Position numbers and translations under genes: made by a program
Source of the DNA: an uncultured Clostridia bacterium
Lineage (GTDB): Bacteria; Bacillota; Clostridia; Christensenellales; Borkfalkiaceae
Direction of reading: 5' to 3'
NCBI GenBank assembly: GCA_944354085.1
Contig: CALVPW010000093.1
Coordinates: forward strand, 1-8,331
DNA: 8,331 nucleotides
The notes under the pieces: generated by a model
The model's input: the letters and a program-made list of their open reading frames with translations, nothing else
Databases searched by the model: none
What the model was told of the DNA's origin: nothing
In this document: positions 1 through 5,410 of the stretch, one piece after another
Position numbering within the stretch: position 1 is the first letter of the stretch
How the letters are laid out: each line of letters begins with the position of its first letter

Positions 1-24
1 TTTTGGTCGAGGCGACGGGATTTG
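1..24. repeat. Exact direct copy of the tRNA-Pro 3' end
   Basis: Bases 1-24 are identical to 204-227; the match ends at 25 against 228 and may continue left of the window. The copied part covers the CCA end, the discriminator base, the 3' acceptor strand and the 3' part of the T-arm of the tRNA-Pro gene at 207-283, plus three flanking T's, in the same orientation. No other tRNA parts (anticodon stem, D-arm) follow it, so it is not a second tRNA gene. Duplication of a tRNA 3' end is the classic footprint of integrase-mediated insertion, but no integrase lies in the window, and the stretch between the copies is only about 180 bp. A dispersed repeat that borrows the tRNA tail is an alternative. 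Confidence 0.8.
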
Positions 25-152
25 CGCCTTTGGCGGCGCGCCCCGGTGCACAGCCCACAGGGCTGATGCAGTTTGCGTCCCTGCGATACAGCGCTTTTCT
101 CCACACGCAAACCGTTTGCTCGCGCAAACGCCTCCACCCTCAAATCCCGTCG
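13..152. repeat. Structured block bounded by 12-bp inverted repeats; possible small repeat or ncRNA
   Basis: Bases 13-24 are the exact reverse complement of 141-152, so the block could close into a 12-bp terminal stem. Inside it I see three local hairpins: 24-28 with 35-39 (loop 29-34), 51-56 with 60-65 (loop of 3), and 113-119 with 124-130 (7 bp, loop of 4). Read on the minus strand, the block would end in the tRNA-Pro tail including CCA (positions 14 down to 4). Reading frames through it give Arg/Pro-rich sequence of the kind often mis-predicted next to tRNA genes, and I do not accept them as proteins. No convincing promoter for a separate RNA was found. It could be a miniature mobile element, an integration scar or a structured RNA; the sequence alone does not decide. 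Confidence 0.4.
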
Positions 153-170
153 GGTACGTGTACTCATATC

Positions 171-207
171 AAAAAAAGGAACAGGAAAAAATCCTGTTCC
201 TTTTTTT
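171..207 (-). terminator. Rho-independent terminator of tRNA-Pro
   Basis: An almost fully symmetric hairpin: 171-186 pairs with 192-207 around a 5-nt A loop (187-191). The core is a GGAACAGGA/TCCTGTTCC stem flanked by seven A's on one side and seven T's on the other. Read on the minus strand it starts directly after the CCA of tRNA-Pro and ends in a T-run, as expected of a tRNA terminator. Because it has A/T runs on both sides it could also stop transcription arriving from the left on the plus strand. Confidence 0.88.
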
Positions 208-283
208 GGTCGAGGCGACGGGATTTGAACCCACGACCTCTTGGTCCCGAACCAAGCGCGCTACCAAACTGCGCTACGCCTCG
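207..283 (-). tRNA. tRNA-Pro, anticodon CGG
   Basis: On the minus strand a complete 77-nt cloverleaf can be drawn. Acceptor CGAGGCG pairs with CGCCTCG, followed by discriminator A and an encoded CCA. The D-stem is GCGC/GCGC with a GG-containing loop. The anticodon stem CTTGG/CCAAG encloses loop TTCGGGA, so the anticodon is CGG, reading proline codon CCG. The variable loop has 5 nt. The T-stem GTGGG/CCCGT includes two G-T wobbles, and its loop is TTCAAAT. The C1-G72 pair and A73 are typical of bacterial tRNA-Pro. CCG is well used in the high-GC genes nearby, which fits having a dedicated CGG tRNA. It stands alone, with its own promoter and terminator. Its 3' end is duplicated at 1-24. Confidence 0.97.
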
Positions 284-305
284 ATCGCTTGCCGCGATCT
301 TTTAC

Positions 306-334
306 AGTATATCAAAGGCAAAGGGGATTTGCAA
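306..334 (-). promoter_or_regulatory. Promoter of tRNA-Pro
   Basis: Minus-strand -35 box TTGCAA (334-329), a 17-nt spacer (328-312) and -10 box TATACT (311-306). The expected start is near 299, about 16 nt before the mature tRNA 5' end at 283. The short leader contains a 6-bp inverted repeat (283-288 with 294-299) reaching the first base of the tRNA, which could present the 5' end for processing (inference). A 15-bp sequence shared with the icd promoter region lies immediately upstream of the -35 box (335-349). Confidence 0.8.
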
Positions 335-349
335 GCAATTTTGCGGCGC
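335..349. repeat. 15-bp motif shared with the icd upstream region, copy 1
   Basis: GCAATTTTGCGGCGC on the plus strand, identical to 5329-5343. This copy abuts the -35 box of the tRNA-Pro promoter and lies in the intergenic space before tsaE. Relative to the promoter it serves, its orientation is opposite to that of the icd copy. It could be a protein-binding site or chance in AT/GC-blocky intergenic DNA. Confidence 0.4.
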
Positions 350-440
350 TTTTCAAAAACAGAAGCGTATTCTTCTCTTTTCGTGTTGTTTTCGCGGGCG
401 ACGGGGCACAATTTTTTATGCGGGCGGTTTGTAAAAATCC

Positions 441-469
441 TTGCAGAAATCCTTTGTATGCTGTATAAT
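441..469 (+). promoter_or_regulatory. Promoter of the tsaE operon
   Basis: -35 TTGCAG (441-446), a 17-nt spacer and a perfect -10 TATAAT (464-469). The expected transcription start, 6-9 nt past the -10, is at 476-479, and the tsaE ATG is at 479. The mRNA would therefore have almost no leader. No Shine-Dalgarno sequence could be in the transcript. Confidence 0.82.
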
Positions 470-478
470 GTTTTTGAT

Positions 479-877
479 ATGGCAAAATTTCTTTCGCGCT
501 CACCCGAAGAGACGCGCGCCTGGGCGGAGGCGTACGCAAGCACGCTCGCACCCGGGGACGTTGTGCTTCTCGAAGGGGAGATGGGCGCAGGCAAAACGGT
601 GATCGCGCAAGGCATCGCAAAGGGGCTCGGCGTCAAAGAGGACGTCCTCAGTCCCACATATGCGTATGTGAACAGCTATGCGCCCATGTTTCATTTCGAC
701 TGCTACCGTATCGAAAACGAGCGGCAGGCGGAAGAGCTGGGGTTTGCCGATTATTTTGACGCGGGCAAGATCTGCCTTGTCGAATGGAGCGAAAATATCG
801 CCTCCCTCCTGCCCGCGCATTGCAAGAAGATCGCGATCCGTAAAACGGACGAAACGCAACGGGAGATCGAATTTTGA
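479..877 (+). CDS. tsaE: tRNA t6A37 synthesis ATPase TsaE (YdiB/YjeE family)
   Basis: 132 aa, slightly shorter than the usual roughly 150. TsaE is the small P-loop ATPase that works with TsaB and TsaD to place threonylcarbamoyl on A37 of ANN-decoding tRNAs. Visible motifs are Walker A GEMGAGKT (about 33-40), the switch-like SPTY (58-61) matching the family SPTF, the HFDCYRI segment with Asp74, and LVEWSE (100-105) with the family Glu-Trp pair. The N-terminal SPEET start is normal for the family, so ATG 479 is chosen. An in-frame ATG at 458 lies upstream of the -10 box and cannot be in this transcript. The stop overlaps the tsaB start by 4 nt (TTGA). Translation initiation appears leaderless or nearly so. 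Confidence 0.95.
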   Translation: MAKFLSRSPEETRAWAEAYASTLAPGDVVLLEGEMGAGKTVIAQGIAKGLGVKEDVLSPTYAYVNSYAPMFHFDCYRIENERQAEELGFADYFDAGKICLVEWSENIASLLPAHCKKIAIRKTDETQREIEF

Positions 878-1476
878 ACATCCTTGCCATCGATACGAGC
901 GGGAAACAACTCAATACCGTGTTTGCAGGCGAGGAAGCCGTCGTTCTCAGCCTGAAAGACTGCGCCATGCGGCACTCCGTCCTTTTGATGGGGGAGATCG
1001 AGCGGGCGCTCTCGCTGGCGGGAAAGCGGGCGGCGGACTGCGACGCCTTTGCCTGCGTGGTGGGACCGGGATCGTTCACGGGCATCCGCATCGGGATCGC
1101 CACCGTCAAAGGACTGTGCCTCGCGCTCGGAAAGCCCGCGCTCCCGCTCACCTCCTTTGACTGTCTCGCATACGCTGATAAGAGCGCAAAAAAGCTCTGC
1201 CTCGTGGATGCGGGGCACGGCAATTTTTACGGTGCGTGTTACGAAGACGGCGCCTTGTGCTTTCCGCCTGCCTTTATGTGCAGGGAGGAGGCGGACGCGC
1301 GCATCGCCGAAGGGTATGCGCCCGTCGCCGCGGAGGCGCTCTTTGAGGGGGTAGTGACGGCGGATCCCGCCGCGGGGCTGCTGGCTGCCGTCCGCGCGCG
1401 GCAGGACGCGTGCTGCGGCGCGCACGCGCTCGAAGCGCTGTATTTGCGCAAGTCGTCTGCCGAAGAAAAGCGGTGA
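874..1476 (+). CDS. tsaB: tRNA t6A37 synthesis protein TsaB (YeaZ family)
   Basis: 200 aa, somewhat short against about 220-230 for the family. TsaB is a catalytically inactive paralog of TsaD that forms the scaffold of the TsaB-TsaD-TsaE complex. The sequence opens with the ASKHA-fold strand NILAIDTSG, has the conserved HS at about 34-35 and the signature GPGSFTGIRIG at about 64-74, and ends with the family's YLRKSSAEEKR-like tail. The start is a TTG at 874, overlapping the tsaE stop and preceded by GGGAG (861-865, 8 nt spacing); this places the first strand exactly at the N-terminus. Being coupled to tsaE fits equal production. TsaD is not encoded in this window. Confidence 0.94.
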   Translation: MNILAIDTSGKQLNTVFAGEEAVVLSLKDCAMRHSVLLMGEIERALSLAGKRAADCDAFACVVGPGSFTGIRIGIATVKGLCLALGKPALPLTSFDCLAYADKSAKKLCLVDAGHGNFYGACYEDGALCFPPAFMCREEADARIAEGYAPVAAEALFEGVVTADPAAGLLAAVRARQDACCGAHALEALYLRKSSAEEKR

Positions 1477-1495
1477 GACGCAAAAGGGGAATGAT

Positions 1496-1930
1496 ATGAA
1501 CGGAAGAGAATGGCGGTATGACGACCTCGGCGCCATCGCCGCGCTCGAAGCGGAGTGCTTTTCCGATCCGTGGAACATGCGCATGCTCGCCGAATCCTTT
1601 CTTTCGGGGCGGTTTTTCGGTTCTCTGCTCGAAGAGGGGGGCGTCATCACCGCATACGGCGGGATGAGCGTCGTTGCGGACGAGGCGGAAGTGCAGCTCA
1701 TCGCCACGGCGGAGATGTACCGCCGCTGCGGACGGGGCGGGAAGGTCATGGAAGATCTTTTGTGCGAGGCGGCGCGGCGCGGCGTTCGGCGCGTCTTTTT
1801 GGAGGTGCGCGTCTCAAACGCGCCCGCCATGATGCTCTATCTCAAACACGGCTTTCGGGGGGTGTACGCGCGGGCGCGCTACTACGCCGACGGCGAGGAC
1901 GCGATCGTCATGGTCAAGGAGTTGGGTTGA
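1496..1930 (+). CDS. rimI: Ribosomal protein S18-alanine N-acetyltransferase RimI
   Basis: 144 aa GNAT-fold acetyltransferase, the normal RimI length. RimI uses acetyl-CoA to acetylate the N-terminal alanine of S18; bacterial homologs can be broader N-alpha-acetyltransferases. Visible are the N-terminal EAECFSDPW (18-26), the acetyl-CoA pyrophosphate motif RRCGRG (76-81), LEVRVSN (102-108) and LYLKHGF (114-120). Glu103 and Tyr115 fall at the positions of the catalytic pair described in enteric RimI. The C-terminal RYYADGEDAIVM also matches. The start ATG 1496 follows AGGGGA (1485-1490) after a 19-nt gap from tsaB. tsaE-tsaB-rimI is a common bacterial order. The stop overlaps the next start by 4 nt. 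Confidence 0.92.
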   Translation: MNGREWRYDDLGAIAALEAECFSDPWNMRMLAESFLSGRFFGSLLEEGGVITAYGGMSVVADEAEVQLIATAEMYRRCGRGGKVMEDLLCEAARRGVRRVFLEVRVSNAPAMMLYLKHGFRGVYARARYYADGEDAIVMVKELG

Positions 1931-2619
1931 TCTCGTATCTTCGGAAAGGGGAGGGGGAAGATCTCGTGCTGCTGCACGGATACCTCGCCTCCAAAGAGAG
2001 TTTTTACCCGCAGATAACGTATTTTTCGCGCTTTTTTTGCGTGACGGCGCTCGACTTTCCGGGGTTCGGCGGGGCGGAAGAGCTGCCTGCCGCATGGTCG
2101 GTCTCCGATTACGCCGATTGGACGGAGGCGGCGTTCTCTTCGCTCGGGATCGTCCGTCCGCGCGTCATCGCCCATTCCTTCGGCGGGCGTGTGGCGGTCA
2201 AACTGCTGGCGCGGGACGCCATTGAGCGCGCCGTGCTCGCGGGGTGCGCGGGCATCGTCCCAAAGCGAAAAGCCTCCTACCATGTCCGCGTCAAAGCGTA
2301 TCGGGCGGTGCGGCGCGTGGCGCCGCGCTGGGCGGAAAAGCATTTCGGGAGCGCCGAATACCGCGCCCTTCCGCCCCTCATGAAGCAAAGCTACAAAAAG
2401 ATCGTCAACGAAGATCTGCGCGAAGAGGCGGGGCGCATCCGCCGTCCCGTGCTCTTTCTCAACGGCGACTGCGATAAGGAGACGCCGCTCTCTTCGATCG
2501 GCGTATATCTTTCCCGTATCCCCGAAAGCCGCCTTGTCGTGCTCGAAGGCTGCGGACATTTCGCACATCTGCAATCGCCGCTCGCGTTCAACGCGGCGGC
2601 AGAGGAGTTCTTACGATGA
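1927..2619 (+). CDS. Alpha/beta-fold hydrolase, substrate unknown
   Basis: 230 aa. The canonical serine-hydrolase layout is visible: oxyanion-hole LLHGY (15-19), nucleophile elbow AHSFGG with Ser84, acid GDCDKETP with Asp183, and GCGHFAHLQSP with His211. A compact, very basic segment (about 112-160) between strand and acid forms the likely cap. There is no signal peptide, so the enzyme should be cytosolic. The start is TTG 1927, which overlaps the rimI stop (TTGA) and has AAGGAG at 1916-1921 with 5-nt spacing; the open frame continues upstream inside rimI but that part is out-of-frame rimI sequence. The stop overlaps the next ATG by 4 nt, so it is translationally coupled to the MurF-like ligase. 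Esterase, thioesterase or C-C hydrolase activity cannot be told apart from sequence. A link to envelope metabolism is inference from neighbours only. Confidence 0.88.
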   Translation: MISYLRKGEGEDLVLLHGYLASKESFYPQITYFSRFFCVTALDFPGFGGAEELPAAWSVSDYADWTEAAFSSLGIVRPRVIAHSFGGRVAVKLLARDAIERAVLAGCAGIVPKRKASYHVRVKAYRAVRRVAPRWAEKHFGSAEYRALPPLMKQSYKKIVNEDLREEAGRIRRPVLFLNGDCDKETPLSSIGVYLSRIPESRLVVLEGCGHFAHLQSPLAFNAAAEEFLR

Positions 2620-4199
2620 CCCTGCAAACCGTTTTATCCGTCATATGCGGCGGCGCGCTGGCGGCGTACGCCTTTTTGCTGTGTTCGATGCGCCTCGTCG
2701 CCATCCTGCAGCAGGAGGGCTATGCGGGCGGCGCGTTCCTCAAATGGTATTACCGCGGCAGCAACATCGAGCGCAAAAAAGCATCGCTGCTTGCATTGGC
2801 GCTCGCGCTCCTTGCGGCGCTGTTCAGCGTGTGTTTCAGCTTTTTGGGATATAAAGCGGCGAATCTCGTCTCGCTGGCGCCCTTTGCGGGCGTATGCGTC
2901 TTTTACTGCGCGGTGCAGACCCGCCGCGCGCTCAAAGTGCCCATGAAGAACACCCCGCGCGCCGTTCGGCTCGTCGCGGCGTACGCGGTGCTGCTCGTTG
3001 CCGTCTGCATCGGGCTCGGCTTTGCGCTCACGGCGGTCTCGCTTGCCGCCGATGCCGCTTGGCTGTACCTCGTGCGGTACGTGCCGTTCGCGCTCGTTCC
3101 CTTTTTATGCCCGCCGCTGCTCGCCGCCGCGAACGGCGTGATGCGCCTTTACGAAGTGCCGCATACGCGCAAGTTCCTTCGCCGCGCCCAAGAGGCGCTC
3201 GCAAAGAGCCCGTCCGTCAAAGTGGGCATCACGGGGAGCTTCGGCAAAACGTCCGTCAAACATTTTGCGGACGTCATCCTCTCCGAGCAGTTCCGCGTGA
3301 TCGCGACGCCCGCTTCCTTCAATACGCCCGCGGGCATCGCCCGCACCGTCAACGAAGGGGGCGCCGACTGCGACGTCTTTTTGGCGGAGATGGGGGCGCG
3401 CCGCACGGGCGATATCGCCGCCTTGTGCGACATGGTGTGCCCTTCCGTCGGCGTCGTGACGGGCGTATGCGCCCAGCATACCGCCACGTTCGGCTCTTTG
3501 GACGCCGTCCGCCGCGAAAAGCGCGTGCTCGCAGAGCGCGCCGCAACGTGCGTGCTCGGACGCTCCGCCGCGGACATGGATGGGGGGAACGCGCTCGTCA
3601 TGGGGCGGGACTTCGACGCGGAGGACGTTCGGATCTCGCAGGAGGAGACCTCGTTCACGCTGCGCCTCAAAGATACGCGCATCCCCGTCACGGTGCCCGT
3701 GCTCGGCAGGCACGCCGCCGAGGATATCGCGCTCGCAGCCGCGCTCGCGTATGCGCTCGGGATGCATGCGGATGCGATCGCCGCGGGCATCAAAAAGATC
3801 GTGCCCGTGCCGCATCGGCTGGAACGCAAAGAGGCAAACGGCGTCGTCATTTTGGACGATGCGTATAATTGCAACGAAGAAGGCGCAAAGAACGCCGTCG
3901 AGGTACTCAAGTGCGGCGGCGGCAAAAAGTTCGTCGTCACGCCCGGGATCGTGGAGCTCGGCGAGCTGGAAGAGGATGTCAACGCCGCGCTCGGCGCCGC
4001 GCTCGCGGGGCTCGACAGGGTCATCCTCGTGGGAGAGACGCTCGTGCTCGCGGTGCGCGGCGGATATTTGCAGGCGGGCGGCGACCAGGCGGCGCTCACC
4101 ATCGTCCCCACGCTGCAGGCGGCGCAGGCGCTGCTTGCAGAGGAGCTCGGCGCGGGCGACTGCGTGCTCTTTTTGAACGATCTGCCCGATATCTATTGA
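2616..4199 (+). CDS. murF: Membrane-anchored MurF-like Mur ligase
   Basis: 527 aa. The N-terminal 190 residues are hydrophobic, with about five membrane segments (near 4-27, 57-78, 83-101, 117-141 and 149-173). Then come the Mur-ligase centre and C-domain: ATP loop GITGSFGKTS (204-213), FNTPAG (235-240), EMGARRTGDIA (258-268), QHTATFGS (287-294), Lys302 at the region of the carbamylated lysine, PVPHRLE (397-403), LDDAYNCN (413-420) and TPGIVELGE. These are MurF-type; MurF adds D-Ala-D-Ala to UDP-MurNAc-tripeptide. The normal soluble N-terminal UDP-binding domain is absent, replaced by membrane segments. From memory, similar membrane forms occur in Clostridia, so it may be the cell's MurF or a paralog acting on a membrane-bound substrate. 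ATG 2616 overlaps the hydrolase stop (ATGA), with GAGGAG-like SD at 2602-2607. ddl follows after a terminator. Confidence 0.82.
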   Translation: MTLQTVLSVICGGALAAYAFLLCSMRLVAILQQEGYAGGAFLKWYYRGSNIERKKASLLALALALLAALFSVCFSFLGYKAANLVSLAPFAGVCVFYCAVQTRRALKVPMKNTPRAVRLVAAYAVLLVAVCIGLGFALTAVSLAADAAWLYLVRYVPFALVPFLCPPLLAAANGVMRLYEVPHTRKFLRRAQEALAKSPSVKVGITGSFGKTSVKHFADVILSEQFRVIATPASFNTPAGIARTVNEGGADCDVFLAEMGARRTGDIAALCDMVCPSVGVVTGVCAQHTATFGSLDAVRREKRVLAERAATCVLGRSAADMDGGNALVMGRDFDAEDVRISQEETSFTLRLKDTRIPVTVPVLGRHAAEDIALAAALAYALGMHADAIAAGIKKIVPVPHRLERKEANGVVILDDAYNCNEEGAKNAVEVLKCGGGKKFVVTPGIVELGELEEDVNAALGAALAGLDRVILVGETLVLAVRGGYLQAGGDQAALTIVPTLQAAQALLAEELGAGDCVLFLNDLPDIY

Positions 4200-4218
4200 G
4201 CGATGATAAATACGCCCG

Positions 4219-4249
4219 AAACACCCTTGCGATCCAAGGGTGTTTTTTT
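4219..4249 (+). terminator. Intrinsic terminator between the Mur ligase and ddl
   Basis: A 10-bp perfect stem, 4219-4228 with 4236-4245 (core ACACCCTT/AAGGGTGT), a 7-nt loop and a seven-T run at 4243-4249. It begins 20 nt after the ligase stop. The T-run ends only 4 nt before the ddl Shine-Dalgarno at 4254-4260, so no promoter fits between terminator and ddl. It should end the tsaE operon, or act as a partial/regulated stop for ddl. Confidence 0.85.
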
Positions 4250-4264
4250 GTTTGAGGAGGAGTT

Positions 4265-5377
4265 ATGAAAACTGTTGCCGTTTTTTTCGGAGGGGATTCT
4301 CCCGAACGCGAGATCTCCGTCATCACGGGGATGCTCGCCGTCAATTTGCTGCGCGGGAGATTCCGCGTCGTGCCCGTGTATCTGCCGCCCGAAGGGGGGA
4401 TGGCGACGGGACGGTACCGCGGCGTGGAGGATTTTTCCTCCCGCGCCCGCACAAGACATATTCCCGTCGTGCTCGAAGGCTGCCGTTTGCTCTCCCGCGG
4501 CAGACGGAGAAAGCCGCTGTGTACGATCGACGCGGCGCTCAACTGCTGCCACGGCGGCATGGGGGAGGACGGAACGCTCGCGGCGCTCCTCAAATGGCAC
4601 GGCGTCCCGTCCGCCTCTCCCGCGGCGGCGCCGTGCGGCGCTTTCATGGATAAAGCGACGGCGAAGATCTTTGCCGCGGGGCTCGGGATCCCCGTCGTTC
4701 CGTGGGCATGCGTGCGCGAGGCTGCGTGGCGGCGGGACGGGGAAGCGGCGGCGCGGGCGGCGGAGGCGCTCGGCTATCCCCTGATCGTCAAACCCGCGCG
4801 CCTCGGTTCGAGCATCGGCGTGCACGTCGTGCGGACGCGGGAGCAGCTGGACACGGCGCTCGGCGACGCGTTCTCGCTCGACGACAAAGCGATCGCGGAG
4901 CGCTATGTCGCAGACAAGCGGGATATCAACTGCGCCGCATACCGTCTGCGCGGTAAGATATGCGTCTCGTTGTGCGAGGAGGTCTTCTCCGCGGAGGAGG
5001 TGCTGAGCTTTTGCGAAAAGTACGAGGCGGGGAAGGGGAGCCGCTTCCCCGCCGATCTTCCCGCCCCGTGCGCGGAGGACATCCGCGCCGCCACGCGCAC
5101 GCTCTATGAGGCGTTCGACATGCAGGGCGTCGTGCGGGCGGATTTTCTGGTGACGGGGGAGAGGGCGTATTTCAACGAGCTCAACATGATCCCCGGGTCG
5201 CTCGCGGGGTATCTGTTCGGCGATTCGCTCGCTTCCGTCGGTCGGTTTTACAAGGCGCTCGTCGAGGAAGCACTCTCCGCCCTGCCCGCACAAAAGCGGA
5301 AGATCGGTACGGGAATTTTGGACGGCGCGCAATTTTGCGGCGCAAAAAGTTGCAAACGCCGCGGAAATTTTGTATAA
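4265..5377 (+). CDS. ddl: D-alanine--D-alanine ligase
   Basis: 370 aa ATP-grasp enzyme joining two D-alanines for peptidoglycan precursors. Visible motifs: FFGGDSPEREIS (7-18) with Glu14, signature HGGMGEDG (96-103), MDKATAK (128-134), VKPARLGSSIGV (175-186), INCA (221-224), the omega-loop KY pair (252-253), and RADF plus NELNMIPGSLAGYLF (291-318) with metal ligands Asp293, Glu305 and Asn307. The Lys-Tyr pair is the D-Ala-D-Ala type; D-Ala-D-Lac ligases of the Leuconostoc type have Phe there. The start ATG follows a strong AGGAGG (4255-4260). The last 25 or so residues extend past the usual end of the family; they are encoded by DNA that also forms the icd promoter. Its product is the substrate of MurF, matching the neighbour upstream. 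No own promoter was found. Confidence 0.95.
   Translation: MKTVAVFFGGDSPEREISVITGMLAVNLLRGRFRVVPVYLPPEGGMATGRYRGVEDFSSRARTRHIPVVLEGCRLLSRGRRRKPLCTIDAALNCCHGGMGEDGTLAALLKWHGVPSASPAAAPCGAFMDKATAKIFAAGLGIPVVPWACVREAAWRRDGEAAARAAEALGYPLIVKPARLGSSIGVHVVRTREQLDTALGDAFSLDDKAIAERYVADKRDINCAAYRLRGKICVSLCEEVFSAEEVLSFCEKYEAGKGSRFPADLPAPCAEDIRAATRTLYEAFDMQGVVRADFLVTGERAYFNELNMIPGSLAGYLFGDSLASVGRFYKALVEEALSALPAQKRKIGTGILDGAQFCGAKSCKRRGNFV
5329..5343. repeat. 15-bp motif shared with the tRNA-Pro/tsaE intergenic region, copy 2
   Basis: GCAATTTTGCGGCGC, identical to 335-349. It lies 6 bp upstream of the icd -35 box and inside the ddl 3' coding end. Part of it (5337-5342, GCGGCG) can also pair with CGCCGC at 5357-5362, so a hairpin would hold the -35 box in its loop. 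Confidence 0.4.
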
Positions 5378-5378
5378 T
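5350..5378 (+). promoter_or_regulatory. Promoter of icd, inside the ddl 3' end
   Basis: -35 TTGCAA (5350-5355), a 17-nt spacer and perfect -10 TATAAT (5373-5378). The ddl stop codon TAA (5375-5377) is part of the -10 box. The predicted start near 5385 leaves a leader of about 26 nt carrying the Shine-Dalgarno GTGAGG (5400-5405) five bases before the icd ATG. Confidence 0.82.
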
Positions 5379-5410
5379 AAAGGGCGAAAAAAATCATTTG
5401 TGAGGCAATT

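Noticed and set aside
1..80. Second tRNA gene at the left edge
   Set aside because: Only the 3' tail matches; there is no anticodon arm, D-arm or 5' acceptor strand.
3..434. Open frame across the structured block and the antisense of the tRNA
   Set aside because: Its product contains the familiar Arg/Pro-rich string that arises from translating the opposite strand of tRNA genes. It is interrupted by the terminator hairpin and shows no protein features.
116..478. N-terminal extension of tsaE
   Set aside because: It would read through the antisense tRNA and both promoters. The conserved TsaE N-terminus begins at 479, just after the -10 box.
1555..1926. Upstream extension of the hydrolase frame inside rimI
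   Set aside because: It is a frame shadow of rimI. The TTG at 1927 has a good ribosome site and starts the hydrolase fold directly.
4170..4218. Promoter for ddl in the ligase 3' end
   Set aside because: TTGAAC (4173-4178) has no -10 at a workable distance; the nearest TGATAA is 25 nt away. I could not support a call.
5000..5070. D-Ala-D-Lac (vancomycin-resistance type) specificity of Ddl
   Set aside because: The omega-loop has Lys-Tyr (252-253), the D-Ala-D-Ala type, rather than the Lys-Phe of Leuconostoc-type or the VanA-type loop. No vanH or vanX is nearby.
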